Positions 43,387-53,879 of a stretch of DNA of 64,000 nt are shown in pieces. Source of the stretch: Pomacea canaliculata (Eukaryota; Mollusca; Gastropoda; Architaenioglossa; Ampullariidae); assembly GCF_003073045.1 (NCBI RefSeq), contig NC_037596.1, forward strand, positions 8,883,587 through 8,947,586, in the 5' to 3' direction. A program made the position numbers and the translations under genes. Under the pieces are notes generated by a model. That model saw only the letters and a program-made list of their open reading frames with translations, was not told the origin of the DNA and ran no database searches. The first letter of the stretch is position 1, and each line of letters starts with the position of its first letter.

Positions 43387-45466
43387 CTGTAGTTAGCTGG
43401 CTAGCAATAGGTAGTAATAAAAAGCCAGACAGGTTGGGTAAAGGTAAAGGTGTTTGTGTTCTGTAGGACACAAAGAAGTAAACAATTTAAACATTATCAT
43501 AGCACAAAGAAACTGAAGGTTGTCTGGCACATATTTATTGATGAATAACAATGCACTGAGTTTGTCAATTTTTTAAAAATTTTAACTCCTCACCTCCAAA
43601 AGAGATCATGTCATAATTAGGGGAACCGATGGACTCTGCAAAAGTTAAGAATCTTTAATTGTAATTTTTTGTGGATCTAAACATAGATTGCACATTTTGC
43701 CTAAACGCATTTATTTATATACATTTATATAATTTTGTAAATGGCTGAAGGAAAAATATAATAGATGTAAACATGGAAAACAATAAATTTTTGTATGCAA
43801 AGAAGTACAATGTATGCAGATATTTACTTTGTAAAAGAAATATTTCGCCATCTTATATTCTTGTATGTCTTGTAGTCTTTTTATTATTGCTTCACACTCA
43901 CTCGCTCAGTCATCATACCATTCCCTCGATAGAGGCATTGAATGTTTACCTGTGCAGTATATCTAAAGCATACTTTATGCACGAGAATATACATCAACAC
44001 ATAATGCTATCTTCTCTAAAGTTAAATTTTATATAAGTTCCAACAAATCTTTAGCATTCTTTAAACTTGATTTATTTTTTAAAAAAACCTTGTATATATT
44101 GAGTACAGGATCGAAACTACTTACGGAACTGAATCCCTTTGAGAACCATGCGAGGCGCTCTAAAATTTTTTTGGTCCTTTTTCTCGTCCTCTCGGTCCTC
44201 GCTGCCAATTGAATGCTGAGAGAATGACCTGGGTGTTCTTCTGTTAAAGTCATCATCTTAAAAGAAATCAGAAAGTTTACCTTCACTGTTTTGACTATAC
44301 AGTAATCCCTAGCCTCACCTTTCGCGACTGCACTATTTCGCATGTTTTTATAAGAAATTAATGGGAAAAAGATTCGCGGATCTCTGCTTCTTCGCGGCTT
44401 TTCTGCGAAATTCGATCAGTAGAAAAAAAATATTTATATTATATAAATTTTTAGACCAAAAAAAAAACCCAAAGTGTATAAAAAATACTACTAATATTAA
44501 TTCTAACAATAAAGAAATATTATAAATATTACAATTAATATGAATTACAGTGAACAGTGCATGTATTTACTCTGAAACGATAACCAGCATCGCTTGCCTG
44601 AGACGCTACGCGCCTACTCACAATTGTAAACAACACACGATTGGTTGGTTGCTAGAGAGAAGCTGAAAAGATGCAAAGCTTATTAACTATTTATTAGTAT
44701 ACCACAGACTAACTTCTATTATCATAAAAGGAAAAAAAATTTCCTTATACAATGTCTTCCCCTCACTTAGCAATGAGCTTAAAGCACTTTGATTTAAAGC
44801 ACCAAGAGAACAAAATTTTCTAGTTTTCTAAATGACAAAAACATCCGGGTAAAGAAGAGTGAGGAAAAGATGATAAGAAAATGTCCTGGAGGTATACACA
44901 ACAGATGCGTTTGAAGTTTTCAATGGTGGTGACATGCCAAAAGATGCCTTTGTAATATAAATGGTGGAGTTGTGTCTTTAAAATTCCAGTGGACATCGGT
45001 ATCTCATGTACAAGATGGTAAAGACTAAAGAAAGAGAGTGCTGGGCACAACAAACCACCTGTATTTTCTACCCTTACACACAAAAATATGGGATTCCTTT
45101 TGTCAACTTGTCTATCCTTTCCTTAATAAGTTTATGTCTCAGAAATTGAACCACGACTTAAAATCTTTGACAAGTTCTAGGTATGGAATTATTTTTGTAG
45201 GGTACCAAATCAAGAAAACATAAATTCTCTACAGCTCTTTCAAAAGACCTAATTAGCAGCTTAGAATGTTATAAAGCATAAGATAGCTACCACTTACCTG
45301 TTGTCCTTTTACTCCCTCTTTTTCCAAAAATCAGAAGAAATAAATACTTCATTACTCCAGCAGCAGTCGATAAAATATAGCTGATGAAAGCGATGGAAAC
45401 ACAGAAGGTGCAGAAGAAGATGATGATGACAAGGAGATAAGCTAGGTATGTAGCGACAGGTCCCAT
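43213..45466 (-). CDS. Gene E: membrane protein segment with Tyr-containing tail (partial model)
   Basis: Four consecutive exons are in phase on the minus strand: 45441-45298 (or from ATG 45466), 44256-44125, 43635-43594, 43386-43213; all are 1-1. The first encodes two hydrophobic stretches (rich in I, F, L, V) followed by basic FGKRGSKRTT, so a membrane passage with the next exons cytoplasmic is likely. The tail starts DDFNRRTPRSFSQHS with charged SEDREDEKKD, then SPNYDMISFG and NVYSMFDCYFEG. The YDMI and YSMF tetrapeptides fit YxxΦ sorting or phosphotyrosine motifs. No ectodomain exons were recognised upstream. The model could be the 3' part of a receptor or a remnant. Function unknown. Confidence 0.5.
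43594..43635 (-). CDS. Gene E tail exon 2
   Basis: 42 nt, phase 1-1, acceptor CTTTTGCAG, donor GTGAGG. Encodes SIGSPNYDMISFG. Confidence 0.52.
44125..44256 (-). CDS. Gene E tail exon 1
   Basis: 132 nt, phase 1-1, acceptor CTTTTAAG, donor GTAAGT. Encodes a charged segment starting DDFNRRTPRSFSQHS and ending MVLKGIQF. Confidence 0.5.
44300..44480. mobile_element. Tigger-like MITE end
   Basis: TA followed by CAGTAATCCCTAGCCTCACC and TTCGCGA-type repeats matches the widespread Tigger/mariner MITE terminus. The other end was not found, so this is a partial copy. It lies in an intron of gene E. Confidence 0.55.
45298..45441 (-). CDS. Gene E transmembrane exon
   Basis: 144 nt if the CTAG acceptor at 45442-45444 is used (phase 1-1). 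An alternative is an in-frame ATG at 45466 after another TTTAG. Donor GTAAGT. Encodes YLLVIIIFFCTFC and continuing hydrophobic sequence, then KYLFLLIFGKRGSKRTT. Confidence 0.5.
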
Positions 45467-46865
45467 CTAAACATATAGCATGTGGGAATTGAATGTATAC
45501 ACAGGTCACCATCTCAACCTTATCATTATCATGCACAAACTGTTATTGACAGACATTAAAAACTCAGATACAGTCAGAGATGAGAGCTATCTGTCATGAT
45601 GAGAAAGCTTGACATTAAGGAAGAAATTGCAAGCATATTCACACAAACACACCCCTACCCCCGCTCTCTCAGTCACCACTCTTCCCATACTCTTCGTTAT
45701 CTATTTAACCTACATTTTCAAATCTCTCCCCCCCCCCCAACCATTCTTTATCAGTGTATTATCTGGGTTAGTCAATCTTTTTTTTCCCACAACAGAAAAG
45801 CAAAAGTTCCTATTACCCAAATTTAGATTCATTGATCTTATTAAACAATTATTTGTAACAAGGCAATCTTCATACAACACCATAAAGCAGTTTTTCTCAA
45901 ATCTTCATAAGCATAAAGGGTTCAAAGATAGAATTGAGTAAACAAGCACAGGAAAAATCAAACACCAGTATAATATGTAAATTTACCAAAACCTTTACCA
46001 CCCTTTCATAACTACGGCCCCAGGGGTAAAACAACATTTGCGGGGTCTGAATGCCGCTTTATAATTTTGAAAACAAGACACGTACCCTGTACACGTGTCA
46101 CGTTGCCTCTCGTTGATAACTACGGCCTCCCGACAGGGCACACCAACACCAACAGGACGTAGGGGCAGAGAGGGTTGGACTGTCGATCCTCAGCATGCGA
46201 TACACTTGGCTGGTAGAAGTCAGGAACAGTGTTTTGGAAACGGCGAGCACTCTCGGTGAGAGCAAAGATGTAGTGTCTTGCTATCTTGAGTGAGGGTCAC
46301 GCACGCGCGGCGAGACGACGAGCTGCGGCGGAAACGAGAGCGTTAGCGAGGAGCGCTACAGGCAGGCGGTGAGTGGCTTGGAGTCGCTCGCGCGCTGTAC
46401 ATGACGATGGTGGTGAGGAGAATTTGATGTCGTCAGCAAGAATCTCCTTCCCTCCTCGCTCCTCCCATTCGCCATTCCCCATATTCCTTTCATTGGAGAC
46501 ATCTCCTATGTGTGTGTGGGGTCTTATTCTTGTAAGCGAGTATGTATGTGTATACGTCAGTTTGCATTGTCTCTATTCTCAGTTTATTTATGGTGAACAT
46601 AATCCTGCGCACTACTTGACCACCTATGTATATAGATGATCAATGGCAACAGCAAGGCAAGAAATCGTTTTCAGTCATTACAAACATTTGATAACGTGGA
46701 CTGGGTGTTTGAGATTCTAGGCATTGTCGTATATATTATTTGTAAGTTTGTAAATTTTCTTCGTTCTAAGTTTTTATAGGTTTTCCCCTAAACTTTAAAT
46801 TGTTCGTCTTTTTTCATTCCCAACAATCACAACCTCAGCACCTCGAACACCTCGTCACATGACAT

Positions 46866-47000
46866 TGTTTTCAGGAAACTGAAGGACTGCTTGTCGTCAC
46901 CTCCATTGCTGGCATTTCCAGACTACGCCCAGTCGTTTGAACTGCTCACCGACACCAGCATGCACGGGTTGGGAGCAGTGTTGTACTAGGTGCAAGACAA
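46866..47000 (+). pseudogene. Ty3/gypsy RNase H start, displaced fragment
   Basis: FRKLKDCLSSPPLLAFPDYA, then QSFELLTDTSMHGLGAVLY and a stop: the conserved start of the Ty3 RNase H domain with the first catalytic Asp. In intact elements this follows the RT domain; here it precedes it. Confidence 0.75.
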
Positions 47001-47014
47001 TCAGAAACGGGTGG

Positions 47015-47540
47015 TGTGGATTCTATGAATACAATCGCATGGCGATGGGGCTGGCAAATGCACCGGCCACATATCAACGCCTCATGGAAGAGTGTTTGGG
47101 GGACCTACATCTCCAAATATGCCTGGTGTTTCTCGATGACATCATTGTGTTTTCCAGTACATTTGATGAGCATCTGGAAAGAGTGGAGAGAGTGCTAGAC
47201 AGACTACGAGATTGTGGAATGAAATTGCACCCCAAGAAGTACACATTCGCACAGGATCGAGTTAAATACCTGGGACATATCGTGTCAGCGGCTGGTGTCG
47301 AGACAGATCCGGAAAAATGCGAGAAAGTAAGAAACTGGCCAGTGCCCAGGACACATGACTTTGTACGACAGTTTCTGGGATTCGTAGATTATTATAGGCG
47401 TTTCGTGAGACGGTTTTCGGCAATCGCCAAGCCCCTAAACGACTTGCTACCTGACGTGTTGAAAGGGAAAAAAAAAAAAAGAGGTCGGACCGGTACGTCG
47501 GAGAAGAATACGGGGGTGAAAGCACATTTCACTGCGGCGT
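47015..47540 (+). pseudogene. Ty3/gypsy reverse transcriptase fragment
   Basis: YNRMAMGLANAPATYQRLME, then VFLDDIIVFSSTFDEHL with the catalytic FLDD, LHPKKYTFAQDRVKYLGHIV and FLGFVDYYRRFVRRFS: the palm and thumb of a Ty3-type RT. The frame is open for about 160 codons but lacks the fingers and ends in an A-rich run near 47470. It is not a complete pol. Confidence 0.85.
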
Positions 47541-47712
47541 AAGGGGAAGGTGAGAGCGAACCCCTTTAGTTAACAGACATCCTTGTTGTGCAGTGAAGAG
47601 GTTTCTCGGTGTGAAGTAAGTGTCGCAATAAGATACAGCCGTTGGTAGGTCAAAGGTAGAGGCTTCATTGTAGAGACACATCAGTTAGATTTTGTTAGAT
47701 AGTTTCAACAAC

Positions 47713-47767
47713 ATGATGTTCCCTGTCTTCAGTGTTCTAACTGCAGTCATTGCCTTGGTTTGTCACT
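47713..47767 (+). CDS. Gene C exon 1: signal peptide
   Basis: 55 nt, ATG at 47713 with a second ATG next to it, phase 1 exit at GTGAGT. Same length as the leader exon of gene D. Confidence 0.8.
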
Positions 47768-50700
47768 GTGAGTACACATTATTCCTATGTCAGCAAGGCT
47801 TAATCGTAAAAGCTCATTCGCTGCGTCAGGGTTCAACGAGGTCACATTCCCCTTGTGCGCATGGAAATTCACCAATTTCAAAAAAATCATAAGAAAATAA
47901 CTGATAGAAAAAAAAACTAATAATAAGAGATCAAACTGTGTGAAACAAAAATGTTTACATCTGAATCCTGCATGAACAGTCACTTATTAGGTAACCCAAA
48001 GCAAATTAGGTAGGTGTAATTCAATTTTAAAAAATTAACACAGGGTTGCACAGGATATATCATGCTAGCACAAGTTACACCTCCATGAATCACACTTTGA
48101 TAACCACATATAAACTTAAAATGAATAAACATTGTTCTTTTAAAGAAAATCAGATTGATGCATTTAATAATATTATTATCGGTACGCTAAGAAGGTACAG
48201 AACCGCGCGAAAACAATTCACTACGGAGCACCGAGTACCTGCGAAACAAATTTTCACCGGTGTTTACAAAAAATATCTGTTAAACTACAAAAAAGACAAA
48301 TATATGTGATACGCCGTTTAAAAGAGCATTTTAGAAACATTTGCGTGGTGTAAATTTCAAGAATTAAAGGTTCTGATTTCTTGTAATAAGCTCACATCAA
48401 AGATAGTAACTGTATGGGGCAGAGAATTCACAAATCGGGCCAAAGGTCGCAAGTCAGAAATGAAGAAAAAATTTTTTACATAACATATACAAGCATAAAG
48501 TACCAAACAAGATAATATTTTATTAGAATATGCATTAGAATTTAAATATTTATGTTTTCTTCTAAATTTTCTGTTGTTTGAGTACAAATCCATGTCAAGG
48601 CGAGTAACCCCCAACGAATGTCAATATGGCGCTCAAGTAAACAAAAAAATAGAGTGGTATTAACACGAGGAAACACCTGATCGGTTGACTTTTTTCAGCC
48701 TTTAAAGGGAATTAATCGCTGGAGGAACAAGTTCTAAAGGTTCCCTTGTTTTCTCCCTGATGTATTCGTTCATTTTCGCATAAAGCAGGAATGGTTAAAC
48801 AAACATAATCCCAACCCTGATCTTTAGTTGGTTTGAGATTGTTTAAATATTCAGCGATGAAGCTTAGGGTTCTGCTGTCGTTCCCAACAAAATTACTGTT
48901 TTACGTTTAACTGCATTTTGATTCTTTAAGCTGAGAAACAAGCTCTTAAGCACACAGACACAAGTGCTAGCATAAGACATGCATGCACTCTGTCCTGCCC
49001 TCTCCTTCTTTCACGTCTGGACGGCCCGGTGGCGTCACGGTTAGGCCTGTCACCAAAACAGTGAGGGTTGGCTGTCCTGGCTCTTGTCTAGGGCACACTG
49101 TTTATTCTCGGCATATATTTGTTTACAGGGCTGGCTGCCTTGGCGGGATATAGCTTGAATTGCTGGCTTGGGGTGAAAATACCAGCACCCACCCATTTCT
49201 TTGCGACTCTTTTTATCGTTCTGCTGCTCGTGTGCTATTCCAGGTGCATGGTTAATGACTAACCCCTCTTGCTTCATTTGAATGTAAAGCCACGATAGCG
49301 AGAACTTTGACGGTGTATAACTAGAATAAGTGTCACTGTCATATTTTTAAAAACCCGACCTGTAAACATTTTTGTAGTGGTTGATTAATTCAAGTCGGTC
49401 AATAAAACTTGTTATTTACTTTTCTGACCTGAAGACCATTGTGTTTGGTTTAGTAGTTGATTTGAAAACATGTCTTACCGCTGTACTTGCAACCAGTTCA
49501 GGATACCTGAATGCTAAACTTTAACATTTTTAAAAAAGTTTTCTCTGCTCGTATTTCTATACCGGTATGTTTAAGTCTAAGAGTGAATGCCAAAAACAGT
49601 AAAAGAGTGAGCTTCCGACCCTTAATTATTCTGAGGATGAACAAACTCCTCCTGAGAGCAAACTAAATCGCGGTTTTAACCACTAGGCTATGTTATGAAA
49701 TTTATATGGGAAATGAAAAATGTGGGAAAATACTGAAAACAAAGCACAGTAAAAGCATGAAAGGAAAATACTCCTGAAAGAATCTTTAAAGAGAAAAAAG
49801 TTACAATTCAGTTTGTATTCTTCTTTACTCGGTATAGAGGTATGGAAAGAGAAACTAAGCTCAACTTGTACATTATGCGAGCAACACCGGGCAGCAAGCT
49901 CGGAGAAGGGGAAGAGGGACAAGGTTCAGTTTGTTGTGTTAAGCACCAGACATGCAGCACAGTCCTGCACCTTCTGACTTTGGTCAAGAGCAGGGCTGGG
50001 CAATTAATTTTCCCAAGGGGCCGCATGAGAAATTGGGATGGTTTTAGAGGGCCGGACTAATATAGTTAACTCAGTTTTACCCAATACTGCATATATAGTA
50101 TGTATACTGGCGGGCGGGCCAGCAGGTGGGCCAGTCAGAGACAGGAGGCGGGCTGGATGCGGCCCGCGGGCCGGCCCTTGCCCAGGTCTTGTCAAGAGGG
50201 TATGCGGTCAGCCTGGGATCAAGAAAATGCAATCAAACCACAATAGTATTGGCTGGCAGTACAAATCGAAAGACAATGAGTTATATAACAGCTCGAAGCA
50301 AATTGCCGCCTTTGCAGAATTCACAACCTAAGTTAGGGATATATTTCTTCCATTTCCTTTTAGAGGGATTGTACTTAAATAAATGTTAGTTAATAGTTTA
50401 AACTAATGCACAGCAAGATGCAGGAGTAAAATAGGAATTTATCGCAATAAGCTTCAGAAGGAGGACCGATGGACTTCAAGTGTCAAATGTAATTACTAGT
50501 GCTGTCCTTTATTTATTACTCGCTCCATTTCTCACTGAGTTCACAAAACAATGCAGCAAACATCAGTTCAGGATGAATGTAGTATACTGCCACTACAGGT
50601 TTATTAAAAAACCAAACTAAAGCAACAGCAAGAAAGATGAAATGAGTTAATGCGAAAGGATTGACTGCCAGCTGTCACCGTTTACCTATGCAACATTTTA

Positions 50701-53505
50701 CTGTTGTGGAAAAAGAAAGGAAGGAAATAACTAAAAACAGTTGTAGTATATTTACCGATGTATTCGATAAGTGCAAAATTGATGCTCACATCTGAATTTT
50801 GTGAAGCTTAAAGATCATATGGACTGGATAAGAACACAGAGAAATGTTCTCCTTTTCTGTTCCAAGGATAAGGCATTGGGGAAAAGTATTTATTTACTTA
50901 TTGGGACATGTACAGTACATAACGATTGTTAGCTGTAAGCTTATTATTTATTTTACTCTTTTCTGCTTGAGTAATGTGGGGGGTGTTTAAATAATTACAT
51001 TTTAATTTCTTTTCTTAGGTGCTTTTGCGCAATTACAACTTAACCCAAACCCACTGCGACTCACTAATGGAGCTACAAGTGGTTCTGTTCAGATTTCCTG
51101 TGGAATTCCCAGTGGTGTGAATGCCTCTACAATATATGCTATTACTATCTCACGCTACTTGAAATCAGCGCCCACAACAGAACAGAGTCTGGCAAGAGCA
51201 GATATCACTGTCAATCAAGGACAAGCATCCCTTGTTGCTAACAGTGGTCTCACTCAGAACACAGCGACAGTGTCTGGCAGTACAGGTCAGAAGTCAGTGA
51301 CACTGACACTGACACAGGCAAAGTGTGAAGATGCCGGTACATATGTCTGCAAAATTCTTTACAATGCAGCTGCTGGTGATGACACACAAATAGAGATTAT
51401 TGATGTCCGTGACAATTTTACTGTCATAGGTGAGTTTCTCAATGAAATAACGGCCCGGCTTTTTGGTATAAAGGGAAAGGTCAATGGAATGTCGAGAGTG
51501 CAACTTGTTATGTAAACACCCATCATCATCGCCGTCTGTTTTAATGGCCAGTTCTTATACCGTTATTCATTCCGTATTGTATTCTATTGTATATCAAATA
51601 AAGATAATCAATTAAAGAATCGGTTTTGGAGAGATTTATATCGCTTAAATCTACTTATATCTAAAAAAAAAACGCAAATCATTCACGTTGGTCTTGAAAT
51701 AATGCTATAAAAAGAAACCCTACACGTGAGTAAAGCTTTCATGTCTTGATACCTTTACAACATTTTTTTATATTAGTTATTTTCGATACTGTAAAATATA
51801 TGGTCGTGTCAGGAGAATAGAAGAATTTTTTTAGTGCGCCTTGATTTGCACAATTTAGTTTGAATCTCATGGTGATATCCCGTGAATCTACCAGACATTT
51901 TCTGTGTAGTATATTCTATGAGAACATTTCTTGGGTGATTTTTGTAAAAACAAATAGTCAAGGTGTGTTTGTAACAATGTAGTCTTATAATTGCATTTTT
52001 TTCCTTTTACAAGTTGTAAAATTTTATTATGTATAGTACATTGTAAAAAGCATCGATTTTATGAACTTTTGTTATGTGTTACTGTTGAATGTTTTCGCCA
52101 TCTGTTAATTTTCAGTTCCTCCTGGAAATATAACCATTACTGCAGATCCACAAATTGAAGTTGGAAACTACCTAGTGGGTCATCCCATTACACTTTTGTG
52201 CAATGGCTTGACTGGAACATACGACCCAAAAATAGGGGTAACACTCTTTTCTTTTCCTTAGCCTTTGATTCGTTTAGTCGAAAATATTTTTAACTGCATG
52301 TTTGTTGAGATACAATAAGCCTTATTGTAGCGACCGCTTGCTTGTCCGCAACTTCAAGCATGTTCAGCCAACTTGCTCCCTAGCCTTGTCCCCTTTGTCA
52401 ATCAGTACCTCTCACTAAACAGCCATTAGCTGGCATCTAACCTCGCCTTTACAACAGAACGCATCCTCAAGCAGTGTCTTAAAACCTACTTTAGTAGCAC
52501 CTGATTTCTGCATAAAATAGAGCCCAAGGGTACAGTCGTGTCACATTGTGCAGGAGATGTAATAGAGATAACACTGGATGTCGACAATGAAACAGGCAGT
52601 TAACTTAATGTAGTAAATCGGGCAACAAAAGAGCATCAGTTGGTCAGTAATGAACTATCCCTTCTATATGTTCCTGATATGACTATTTCTCAAGAAGCTA
52701 CATCTCTTTATTAAAAACTTGCGTTAAATCTGTGGACTTACACACTTTTAACTAAATTTATTAACAAAAACGAAAAAAAGTAATTGATTTGTTTTTAGTT
52801 AAGAAGGAATTATTGTAGCTTTAAAGAAATACCTTTAACCACATTGAACTTTCAAGTGAACCGCATAAGGAACTGGGGTCATAACGTAGCTGTCGACATG
52901 ATTGCTGACAAGATCGTGAATAAAACATCTGTATTTAAAGCGATTCATGTAGAATATAGAGTAATAGTAAGATTCGTTGAGTAGGAAGTCACTGATATTT
53001 TCAGTCTTGTTTGAGAGCTATGTGGGAAGTCTTGATAAGGAGGGATTAATGAATACTTGCCTTCATCGAACATTCACATGATATTTATCTATATATAAAT
53101 AGATCACTTTTAATGTCTAAGAAGTAAACAATTAATAAAATCCCTGCCAATGTGGATTTTTTTGACAATTTTACTTGTACTTCAAACCTGGATGTATCAT
53201 TTCAGGAAACATGGCGATGGTCATGGCAATACCAGGATTATGAGAGTTACAGCTGGGCGCCCTATCCAAATGAAAATGATATCACTGTGGAGCCACCTTT
53301 TAGAGGGACAAGCTCATGTCAGTACCATCAGATCAGCAGACTTACTGTAAACCTGACTCGTGAGGACTCCCAGCGAACATACAAGTGTATTGTACAAGCA
53401 AGCAATAACCAAGGCTCTTCTGATGCTCAGTATACTCTGGGAATTGTTGCTGAAACGGAAAAAGTATTAAACATTTATTTAAAGATTGTGTGTACCTCTT
53501 TATAG
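47713..53505 (+). CDS. Gene C: secreted two-Ig-domain protein
   Basis: Four exons: 47713-47767 (signal peptide), 51019-51429 (Ig1), 52116-52237 and 53206-53505 (Ig2). Total 888 nt, 295 codons plus stop, with consistent phases (1-1, 1-0, 0-). The leader MMFPVFSVLTAVIALVCH probably ends at AFA-QL (residue 22). Ig1 has C46 and C129 with DAGTYVC, plus an extra C121. Ig2 starts ITITADPQIEVGNY, with ITLLCNG, a WSW core and TYKCIVQASN. The donor present after Ig2 in gene D is lost here, so translation runs on for 14 residues (KVLNIYLKIVCTSL) to TAG; the product would be secreted and lack the later domains. Similar double-Ig N-termini occur in molluscan FREP-type lectins, but no fibrinogen domain is present here. 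An immune role is inference. Confidence 0.75.
49018..49290 (+). repeat. tRNA-derived SINE
   Basis: GGCCCGGTGGCGTCACGG with GTTAGGCCTGTC resembles an A-box head, followed by a body ending before AATGTAAAG. It lies in the first intron of gene C. Confidence 0.5.
49991..50190. mobile_element. hAT-type MITE, 200 bp
   Basis: Ends CAGGGCTGGGCAA and TTGCCCAGGTCTT, GC-rich interior, and a perfect 8-bp target duplication GTCAAGAG at 49983-49990 and 50191-50198. In the first intron of gene C. Confidence 0.88.
51019..51429 (+). CDS. Gene C Ig1 exon
   Basis: 411 nt, acceptor TTTTCTTAG, donor GTGAGT, phase 1-1. A single exon encodes a whole Ig domain with SVQISCGIPSG, SVTLTLTQAKC and EDAGTYVCKI. The Trp usual after the first Cys is not present. 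Confidence 0.82.
52116..52237 (+). CDS. Gene C Ig2, first exon
   Basis: 122 nt, acceptor TTTTCAG, phase 1-0. Encodes PPGNITITADPQIEVGNYLV and ITLLCNGLTGTYDP, the first half of Ig2 with its first Cys. Confidence 0.8.
53206..53505 (+). CDS. Gene C Ig2, second exon with read-through end
   Basis: Acceptor TCATTTCAG, phase 0. Encodes ETWRWSWQYQDYESYSW through LTVNLTREDSQRTYKCIVQA and LGIVAE. The expected donor at 53459 reads AAAAAG instead of GTAATT, and the frame closes at TAG 53503-53505. Confidence 0.75.
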   Translation, partial: ETWRWSWQYQDYESYSWAPYPNENDITVEPPFRGTSSCQYHQISRLTVNLTREDSQRTYKCIVQASNNQGSSDAQYTLGIVAETEKVLNIYLKIVCTSL

Positions 53506-53879
53506 TTTATGACAAAATATACTTTGGTAAAATGTAACTTCTTTGCAAGAGTTTTACGTCTGTCAAACATCTGATAGCTAAAGGCGTGTTTTGCAATCAA
53601 TGAGTGGTGCACAGTCCTCAAGTAGCAGAACAATACTGTCCTCTGTCTGCTTGGCCATTATTGCTGCTGTTTGTGAGCCACATGAGCAGCTTCCTTTGTT
53701 ACATCTTATCCTTTTAAGGGCTGCACGACTTTTAGGAAACAACATATTTTTATTTCTTTAAAACTCGAAATGCAGCTGATATGTATATGATAACACTAAC
53801 TCTGACTTTGCTTTCATTTCAAGATTTCATTTCAAGATTCCAAGCCCGCAAGTGCCTAAATCATCGGGTAAGTCACGTG

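Noticed and set aside
45596..45941. 110-codon frame on the plus strand near gene E
   Set aside because: Composition typical of T/C-rich non-coding DNA, with no domain and opposite in strand to the gene E exons.
50004..50331. Gly/Pro-rich frames on both strands
   Set aside because: They run through the GC-rich hAT-type MITE at 49991-50190.
53835..53871. Candidate exon after gene C Ig2 (KCLNHR)
   Set aside because: In the phase required (1) it contains a TAA stop, and there is no donor left upstream to splice to it.
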